Shown here: positions 63,997-64,000 of the stretch, in pieces | Numbering within the stretch: position 1 is the first letter of the stretch | Layout of the letters: each line of letters starts with the position of its first letter | NCBI RefSeq assembly: GCF_027922325.1 | Contig: NZ_BSFL01000002.1 | Span: forward strand, 558,001-622,000 | DNA: 64,000 nt | Reading direction: 5' to 3' | Origin: Methylopila turkensis | GTDB lineage: Bacteria; Pseudomonadota; Alphaproteobacteria; Rhizobiales; Methylopilaceae | Made by a program: the position numbers and the translations under genes | Notes under the pieces: model-generated | What the model was told of the DNA's origin: nothing | Databases searched by the model: none | Seen by the model: the letters and a program-made list of their open reading frames with translations, nothing else

Positions 63997-64000
63997 ATCG

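Noticed and set aside
63900..64000. mxaF coding sequence at the right edge
   Set aside because: No MxaF motif or long open frame is visible before the window ends; its presence further right is only expected.

Overview
This is a 64 kb piece of a GC-rich chromosome (about 70% G+C by eye, codons mostly ending in G or C). The right end carries a methanol dehydrogenase operon, mxaJ-G-I-R-S-A-C-K-L-D on the minus strand; mxaF would lie just beyond base 64000. With the alphaproteobacterial-type HisZ/HisG pair, a cysteine-free L36, CIRCE-controlled groESL and paired KpsC/KpsS capsule proteins, this points to a methylotrophic member of the Hyphomicrobiales (Rhizobiales). Methylopila or Hansschlegelia-like organisms are a guess; the genus cannot be read from the sequence.

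Layout. 1-2.4 kb: a ligase-associated nuclease and an Hsp70/YegD-like ATPase. 2.5-4.1 kb: a small scar with a frameshifted IS1595-type transposase, a two-gene operon of unknown function behind a heavily structured leader, a decayed gene end and a palindromic repeat. 4.1-16.9 kb: yebC, a COG0523 GTPase with a Zur-like operator and a small partner, hisZ-hisG, a dienelactone hydrolase, a phosphate pair (NptA-type Na/Pi transporter and PstS), an L,D-transpeptidase, and an SDR-DoxX fusion coupled to a DUF2269 membrane protein. 17-19.3 kb: groES-groEL with CIRCE and a terminator, plus an unusual 17-bp duplication around palindromes at the groEL 3' end. 19.3-33 kb: small regulators, envelope proteins, mtnP, the cytochrome bc1 operon (petABC), two stand-alone receiver proteins, a YcaQ-like protein, a CoA ester lyase and rpmJ.

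33-41.2 kb: a partial type II secretion set (GspE, GspL-like, GspM, GspC/PilP-like) converges on a 977-residue M10 metallopeptidase carrying 81-residue tandem repeats. 41.3-45.5 kb: a cupin, a GreA/GreB factor, a hybrid histidine kinase and an OlsB-type acyltransferase. 45.5-53.8 kb: capsule export and assembly (Wza/KpsD-like, LTA-synthase-like, KpsC, KpsS) followed by an SDR and a ThDP enzyme. 53.8-64 kb: a TraB/GumN-like protein and a YVTN propeller tightly joined to the end of the mxa operon.

How the genes fit together. The mxa genes encode the periplasmic methanol dehydrogenase small subunit, its cytochrome cL, MxaJ and the MoxR/VWA machinery tied to maturation and calcium insertion. The bc1 complex is the respiratory quinol oxidoreductase, and cytochrome cL passes methanol electrons into the c-type cytochrome pool. 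Most minus-strand mxa genes overlap by 1 to 4 bases (GTGA, ATGA or TGATG), which indicates one translationally coupled unit. No rRNA, tRNA, CRISPR array or intact mobile element was recognised.
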